From Populus alba (Eukaryota > Streptophyta > Magnoliopsida > Malpighiales > Salicaceae): a stretch of 64,000 bases of DNA. The stretch covers positions 4,650,001-4,714,000 of the forward strand of contig NC_133294.1 in assembly GCF_005239225.2 (NCBI RefSeq), given 5' to 3'. Below the pieces are notes generated by a model that was not told the origin of the DNA, did not search any database, and saw nothing but the letters and a program-made list of their open reading frames with translations. Shown piece after piece: positions 57,413-64,000 of the stretch; positions within the stretch are counted from its first letter, which is position 1; each line of letters starts with the position of its first letter. The translations under genes and the position numbers were made by a program.

Positions 57413-59584
57413 GAGATGATGGAGCAGCACCCATATGGACTCAAGAAAACTTTTCAAAGATATGGATGAATATGAGGATTAAAATATGAAAAAAGCAAAA
57501 TTGAGAACCGAAGGAGAAAGAAAATGAGATTGATCAGGGGTGAACAGAAGTATTTTGGGGTTATCAAAAGGATGCATAGAAGTTGGGTTAGAGAAGTATT
57601 TGATTGTGTGTTTATAGATGAAAAATTGTTCCAAAAATATCAGTTAAATCACTGAAGAATATGTGTGCAAAAGCTCTCATTACGTTAATTTCTGTTTACA
57701 ATTTCTGTTGTACCGTGACACAAATGGCAGCCTTAACGGTGGTAGTTGGCAGCAGCATAAATGATGGCAGTTGGCATGGTAGAGAGGGCATTTGGAGGTC
57801 ATCTTGGTGGGCGATGGATGTTTACAATACATATGCTGAATTGCTAAGTGGGAAGCTAGCTTTCCAAACATATTCGACGCTGCATAGTAGAGCAAACAAA
57901 ATTCAGCTTTTTTTTATATATATATTTTGCGGCTGATCAAATTCTAACAATTTCTTTTTATTTATTTATTTATTTTGGCTTTATGATCATATTATCAAGT
58001 TAGTTTACGCATTCAACAAGATTCATATTCTCAATATAGATATGAAAAAGGTTAAGAAAATTAACAAATTCTAGCTTTTGGCTATCAAATTCTAATATTG
58101 ACTTCTTCTTTTTGGTGCGGAATTCCATCATTGAATTAAACATTTAATTACCATGGAAGGCAGGCAGTGCTCCCTGGTCTTGAAAGGAAGGATTGAATTT
58201 TAGGAAGTAAATTGCATGTTGTGTTTGGAGTTAATTTGGTGAAAGACAAGGAAAGCTAATCCCGGTTGATTTTTGCGTGTTTTTTTAATAATTTTGTTGT
58301 GATTTTGTTAAAAAAAAAATTTTTAAAAATAAAATAAATATTTTGATATATTTACAAGTAAAAATAACTTTTAAAAAATATTTTATACCTCAATACTAAA
58401 CATACAAAAATAATTTACTTAAAACAATTTAAAGCAATAGTGATAAGGATGGGTGCGTGTTATCACATGTTTTGACATAACTCTACCTTGTGACGAGTTG
58501 CGAGCACTTGTTGAAAATACAGTTTCGTGGCATCAAGACTCTAGACACTGGCCATGGTGATGAAGAAATAGATAAGACCTCACCTAGTCTGCAAGCATTG
58601 TGATGAGAGAAAGCAATTTATTCTATGTTTCTTTTTTAATAATAATTTATGATTCATTAATTTGTAAGTAATGAATATTCCATGGGTTTTCAATATCAAA
58701 AGCTAGTATTTATCCTCAAAGTTTTAGCTTGTGACGAGCTGCGAGTACTTGTTGAAAATATACTTTCGTGACACCAAAACTCTAAACACTGGCCATAGTG
58801 ATGAAGAAATAGCTAGGACCTCACCTAATCTACAACCATCGCTCTTCGCAAACCCTTACAGGTACATTTTAATTCACTGGTTGTGACCTGTGAGGTGTGA
58901 GTGAACACATATGCCTCTCTTTCAGACTTTCAGTGCTTTCATTCTGTATTTATATATATGCAATATCGATCTAAGTTTATCTTATAATAGCATGTAGACG
59001 TCCTCCCCCTCCTTTAATCCATCTTAGAGTCTCTTTGGAAGTGTCGTAGGCTATATATAATTAAAATTGTGTAACGTCTGACTATAATTTTTAAAATATT
59101 TTGTTAATTAATATACACCATGTTTGGTCAGTTAACTACGACACGAATCAACCTTTCATGTCGTATAAAATTGTTTGAATCAATATTAGAACTGGTTAAA
59201 ATAGAAACCCTATCGGGATCCAACTTCAAATCATAAGTTTTCTGAGTTGATATACCATGGAAGATCAGGTTTAATAGCTTGGTTTTGCTGGTCAATTCCC
59301 GCCCTTCGTACTTTTGTGGATGTAGTATATCCTGTCAAAGATGTGGGGTAACATATGCCTTATTTCCACGAAAGTGTGGAGGAAATTAGTTTGATGCCTT
59401 GTTTGATCTTTCAACTCAAAATGTCGAATCACAAATTCGGTTCCCTGAACGAAATAGACTTTCGCTTTACTTCATAATTGACCTTCAATCACGCCCCTAG
59501 ACAAATGAATGAAAGAGAAAGAAACTTTCCTAATTGTAATCCGAAATACTTCTTCCTCCTCTCAACTAAAATTATCCTGCTTCA
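57413..59584. other. Intergenic region with a ~125-bp direct repeat
   Basis: No gene is supported; the ORF at 57661-57936 has no recognised domain. A block starting cttgtgacgagytgcgag and running through actctaracactggcc to acctcacct occurs at about 58482-58605 and again at about 58728-58850. The last 150 bases before 59585 probably contain the gene B promoter and 5' UTR. Confidence 0.55.
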
Positions 59585-61907
59585 ATGTCTCGGATAATAT
59601 TACTTAAGCATTTATCTTCTTTCTTGGTTGCTCATTTGTTCATATCAGGTATGGTCAAGATTCTGTGACAGTCGTTCTTTTTTTTATCTCAAATTAACTA
59701 ATCAAGTTGTTGTTAACTTGCTATGCTATGTTCTTACTAAGCAGGAGTTGTTTCAACAACATTTACAATAACGAACAGTTGTAACTACAAAGTGTGGCCA
59801 GGAGTTTACTCATCGCGTACCCCAGCTTTCTCCACAACTGGTTTTTCCCTTGACAAGAATGAGTCAAGGATCATAAAAGCACCAGCTTCTTGGACTGGTT
59901 CGTTCTGGGGCCGCACGTATTGCACCGAAGACTCCTCAGGAAATTTCTCCTGCATTACTGGCGACTGTGGCTCCGGCAAACTAGAATGTTCAGGCAACCG
60001 TGGTGCTTCTCCTGTAACGGAGTTAGAGATTACGCTTGGCGGTTTCAATGGCCTTGACTTTTTTGATGTTAATCTTCTTGGTGGCTTCAACCTGCCTTTG
60101 CTTGTTGTGCCTATTGGTCAGAACTGTTCAAGCATAGGATGCATTGACGATTTTAACGAATCATGTCCTGCAGAGCTTGAGGTTACCAATGGTACAGAAG
60201 AGAAGAGTGTGGGATGCAGGAGCGCTTGCGACGCTCTTAAGTTGCCCATATATTGTTGTAATGGCAGAATGTCAAGTTTTAAATGCAAGCCTTCATTGTA
60301 TTCTCGATTTTTCAAGAATTCATGTCCACAGGGTTTCACTTATTATTTTGAAGATAATGGTAACATTACCTACACCTGTCCATCCACCGATTACCAAATT
60401 ACATTCTGCCCAGGTAAATCTGTCTTTTTTTCATTTTTGTATATTTATGAACATTTTAATGTTTAAGGGTAGTTTTGTTCATCTGAAAGTCAGGGAAAGT
60501 CCGCATATTTTCATTCTATTACTGTCCATTCTTATAAATTCATCCACCGCAGTGCATATATAATCCATCATCTTCTTGGTTTCCATAATGAATATACTTC
60601 TTAAATCATTTTTTTTAGCAGAGAAGTCAATAAATACCACTTCATATGGATCCAGTTCAATAAATACTACTTCATATAGGCCCAATTCAAGAAACACAAC
60701 AGTTACAGCAAACAACTCTCGGCCATCATCAGGGGAGATAACACCAAGTTCTATGCCTGAAATAAGGCCAAATGCTACTTCAAGAAGACATTGGAAGCCA
60801 ATTATAGCAGGAGTTGTAGGTGGCGTTCTTGCTATCATTTCTTTTGTAGTTATTATTGTTTGGAGGGTCAGGTGGAGCAAGTCCGAAGATACTGAGGAGG
60901 ATGTAGAAGATGATCATATACAGCAAGTTCCAGGAATGCCTGTGAGGTTTTCGTATAAAGATCTTTGTGATGCGACCGATGATTTCAAGGAAACACTTGG
61001 AAGAGGAGGCTTTGGTTCTGTGTTCAAAGGAGTACTCGCAGATGGAACAGGAATTGCGGTGAAGCGTCTGGATAATTTAGGCCAAGGAAAGAGGGAGTTT
61101 TTAGCGGAAGTTGAGACAATTGGAAGCGTGCACCATTTTAACTTGGTGAGGTTGATAGGATTTTGTGCAGAAAAATCATGCAGGCTTCTAGTATACGAGT
61201 ATATGAGAAATGGATCATTGGATAATTGGATTTTTAAGAAAAGCCAAAGATCTTCCCTTGATTGGAAGACACGAAAGAAGATTATACTTGACATTGCGAA
61301 AGGGCTGGCTTATCTTCATGAAGAATGCCGACAGACCATAATCCACCTTGATATAAAACCGCAGAACATACTCTTAGATCCAAAGTTCAACGCCAAAATC
61401 TCTGACTTCGGATTATCTAAGCTGATTGATAGGGAGATGAGCAAAGTCCAACTTTCAATGAGAGGAACCCCTGGATATCTTGCTCCAGAATGGCACAAAG
61501 CATTAGGTCACGTTACAATAAAAGTTGACGTGTACAGCTTCGGAATTGTTCTACTGGAAGTAGTTTGTGCACGCAGAAACGTTGATCACTCGCAACCAGA
61601 ATCTGCCTTCCATTTGCTTAGAATGTTGCAGAATAAAGCTGAATACATTTTGGGATATTTAGATGAATATATGCAGAGTGATAAAGAGGAAATAATCAGG
61701 ATGCTAAAAGTTGCTGCTTGGTGTTTGCAAGATGACCCAGAAAGAAGGCCTCTCATGTCAACAGTTGAAAAGGTGTTGGAGGGTGTAATGGAGGTGGGTT
61801 CAAACCTGGTGTATAAGTTTTCACATGCACTGGCACCACCTCCTGCTGTTGGTGCCCATATTTCTTCAGCACCGCCCCCTGCTTCTGTTCTTTCTAATCC
61901 TAGATGA
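59585..61907 (+). CDS. TLP-RLK gene B: thaumatin-domain receptor-like kinase (673 aa)
   Basis: Exons 59585-59648, 59745-60413 and 60619-61907 join in frame. Residues 1-22 are a signal peptide. Residues 23-243 are a thaumatin-like (PR-5) domain with all 16 Cys, plus WGRTYC, GDCGSGKLEC and a CIDDFNESCP segment. A Ser/Thr-rich stalk with a repeated SINTTSY, a membrane helix (about 305-326) and a Ser/Thr kinase follow. The kinase has GRGGFGSV about 372, AVKR Lys about 393, HLDIKPQN with Asp about 489, DFG about 507 and APE about 533. HLD makes it non-RD. The architecture is that of PR5K receptors, but the kinase resembles S-domain SD2 kinases (HHFNLVRLIGFCAE) more than LRK10L. It probably perceives an apoplastic ligand and signals from the plasma membrane; ligand and partners are unknown. 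In the acidic cleft LGGFNLP replaces the common VDGFNLP, losing one Asp. The gene looks fully functional. Confidence 0.9.
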
Positions 61908-62974
61908 TGTTGTAAAGTTCCTTCCTTTTTGCTAGGAGAAAAAATGGAGCAAGCTTGTCATCACTTAAACTGCTTTAATCTCTTCAACGTGACTTTAAGC
62001 AAATCATAGTTGTTCTTGTTAGTGTGTAATTTTTTAAGTAACATTGATAAATTAAGACTTAAGGAACAGTTTGAAGTTGTAAACCAACTATCGATAAGCT
62101 GAGGTGATATTGCAGTTATTCTTTGTTCTGCCAGAATTAGAGTTGTCCTTCGAGCTGCAAGATCCAATGATGCAAACAGGCAACATAACAGGTTAATCTT
62201 CGATAAGGACTCCAACATGTCTTGCCTCTATTTGAAAGGCTTTTCAATTTCAACAAATTATGGAATTTATCTATCCGAAAAATGTATTCTCTGCGATAAC
62301 TGTTCTGATCATTGAACTTCGATTTTGCTTTCAAGAGGATTCTTGAGGGCCAAACTCCTTTTTAGGCAGAATGTGTATCACCAGAAAGCAGATGACTTAA
62401 TACTTTGAATTGAATCGCAGAAACATCATTTTCGGGACAAATATATTAACAGGACAATCATTCTTAATTGCAACCACGCGACTTCAGTATACTGTAAATA
62501 CATGGAAGGCTAAGGCGAAAGTTGGATTACCACAAATGATCAGGAGTTCAGAGAACACCTTACAACTACATTTGACAGAATAGACTCATTGACTAATCAC
62601 CACCTGTTGAATCCTACTCAACTACATGATAAAAAATGATACGAGGTTTAATGTAGCTTAAGAGGTCAAATCAGAAAATAGAAAAACTTGCAACAGCCTT
62701 ATTGTAGGTTCACTGTCTAGAAAATCAGATGGATATAAGACTATAGCAACATTGGTTGAAAAGAGTTTCTGCATGTCACTTGGCTGTCTCAGTCTTGAAC
62801 CATTTCTATACAGGCTGAATCAGACCTGTTAAATTTGTATCACTTTGCGATTGGCCGACAAGAATTTCAATATAAAGGAAGTCGCAGGACAAGATGATTG
62901 ATCATGAAAACTACTGTGAAAGAAGGTTTTGGATGCGAACTAATTTCATTGAAAAAGGTCTGTGTAGCTGTTTT
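61908..62974. other. 3' flank of gene B and intergenic DNA
   Basis: Bases 62050-62110 (gtttgaagttgtaaaccaac) resemble the 3' flank of gene A and of the 33.4 kb relic, so the duplicated unit includes this flank. No gene is visible; ORFs here are short and unsupported. Confidence 0.55.
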
Positions 62975-63404
62975 TGTTAGGTATTGCCATTTAGTGGCAA
63001 TACCCCACCACCAAGTTGGTGGTGGCTCCACTAATGCCACAATTAGTGGCATGATTTAAGCCACCATTTGTCCCCTACATGTGCTGGAGAAGGCTGCTAA
63101 GAAATGCCTATAAAGGAGACTTATATTTGAGAGCAAGAGTGTGAGAGAAAAACATGAGTGTGTGCAAGAGAGAAGAGAAAGGGGGCAACAACCCTGCAGC
63201 TGCAAGGCAGCAAGAGAGATGGGAGTTGAGTGATGAGATCCTTCTCTATGTATTTATTGTATCCTTTCTCTATCTATAATAAAATGGACTCTTTCCCGTG
63301 GATGTAGGCGGTTTTGCCGAACCACGTAAATAGTGTGTCTCAGTGTGCTTCCCCTCCCATGAGCAGAGAACAGTACATCACCGGTCCCCGGATTCCGCCC
63401 AACA
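62975..63404 (+). repeat. Copia-like LTR with three hairpins in its U3
   Basis: The 430-base unit starts TGTTAG and ends CCCAACA, directly followed by attggtataag, which resembles a primer site. It has a TATA box (TATAAAGG at 63109) and AATAAAA near 63278. Its first 75 bases hold three adjacent inverted repeats at about 62980-63004, 63005-63025 and 63028-63049. The partner LTR would lie beyond the window. Confidence 0.62.
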
Positions 63405-64000
63405 ATTGGTATAAGTATGATGGATAGATATGGCCTAAGAAGTTCTGTCTAGGAGATTGGGTTTTAAGCGGGACCAGTGTGACCCCTCCAATCTTTCATG
63501 GGAACTTGCTTAGTGGAAGGATTATCCATACGGTACTATTTTCATATATATAGCAGTTTGTAATGAAACGGTTGAAGACTAGCAGGATGACGGCACAAGG
63601 GGAACAGTTGGGTTCCGTATGTTCAAGGATCTGATGGAGTGGTGATTTCTCAAAAGAAGTTAGATTCGGTGACTGTCATTTCTCGAGGGGAGAATTGATG
63701 AAAACCCTGATAATGGAAAAAAAATACAGCAAGGGGATAAAGATTGGCACCCCATTTTGACTTGGACAGGTGTTGTGACAGGATGAACTGTTGTCAAACA
63801 TATGCAAGGAATAGGGAGAAATCTAGAGAACAGAAATTGCACGAGGGCACACGGAGATTGTGCAGGAGTACCCGAGGGATCCAATGAGGTACTGTAATGA
63901 GACAACAAGTGCAAGGAGAAGAAGTGTTCCCAGATGAAGCTCAGAGCAGAGACTGTGTACAACATGAAGTTTCTTATGCTCTTGATGAAGACAACAAGCG
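63405..64000 (+). mobile_element. Internal start of a Copia-like element, cut by the window edge
   Basis: This sequence follows the LTR at 62975-63404 and a degenerate TGGTATAAG primer-like site. No gag motif is recognisable in the 600 bases available. The minus-strand ORF at 63660-63965 has no known domain. It may be a non-coding or very small element. Confidence 0.4.

Overview
The window is plant nuclear DNA from a eudicot, most probably a poplar or willow relative. That placement is inference from gene content and repeat style, not from any search. The evidence is spliced genes with GT-AG introns, AT-rich intergenic DNA, plant-only families (GH1 beta-glucosidase, thaumatin-domain receptor kinase, P-class PPR, TIR domain), and dense Gypsy-like and Copia LTR elements. 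There are no bacterial operons, no CRISPR array and no tRNA or rRNA genes that I can recognise.

Layout. 0.1-0.75 kb: relic of a thaumatin-domain receptor kinase (TLP-RLK). 1.7-6.9 kb: 13-exon GH1 beta-glucosidase copy 1, broken by single-base frameshifts. 7.5-13.0 kb: an island of solo LTRs, one nested in another. 13.2-22.3 kb: a complete non-autonomous Gypsy-like element with near-identical LTRs, a gag ORF, no pol and two internal satellite arrays. 22.7-25.9 kb: a large inverted repeat with a TIR element in its middle. 26.5-31.5 kb: GH1 copy 2, intact except for one inserted A. 33.4-34.5 kb: a TLP-RLK relic that keeps only its two flanks. 36.5-38.7 kb: deleted Copia element. 39.1-43.7 kb: TLP-RLK gene A. 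45.3-48.0 kb: solo LTR. 48.2-50.2 kb: single-exon PPR gene on the minus strand. 52.2-52.5 kb: TIR-domain relic. 52.6-57.4 kb: Copia element with near-identical LTRs but broken ORFs. 59.6-61.9 kb: TLP-RLK gene B. 63.0 kb to the end: an LTR and the start of another Copia-like element.

How it fits together. The host content is two interleaved tandem families. GH1 enzymes release aglycones from glucosides, and TLP-RLKs are predicted surface receptors carrying a PR-5-like domain and a non-RD kinase. Both families are associated with defence, so this looks like a birth-and-death defence cluster bulked up by LTR elements. Only TLP-RLK A, TLP-RLK B and the PPR gene look able to make full-length proteins. 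Target-site duplications were read directly for six insertions: AGAAC, CTTGT, GTTTT, TTATA and ATAGG are exact, and an 8-bp pair for a hAT-like element matches at 7 of 8 bases.

Most interesting points. (1) The receptor kinases join a thaumatin ectodomain to an SD2-type kinase, not the LRK10L-type kinase of Arabidopsis PR5K. (2) In gene A, part of the ancestral thaumatin coding sequence appears to have become a 75-base intron, which keeps a 674-residue frame open. (3) Both GH1 copies are broken in the same exon by different one-base indels. (4) The gag-only element carries a 30-bp array with 120-bp higher-order periodicity and a second, roughly 62-bp array.
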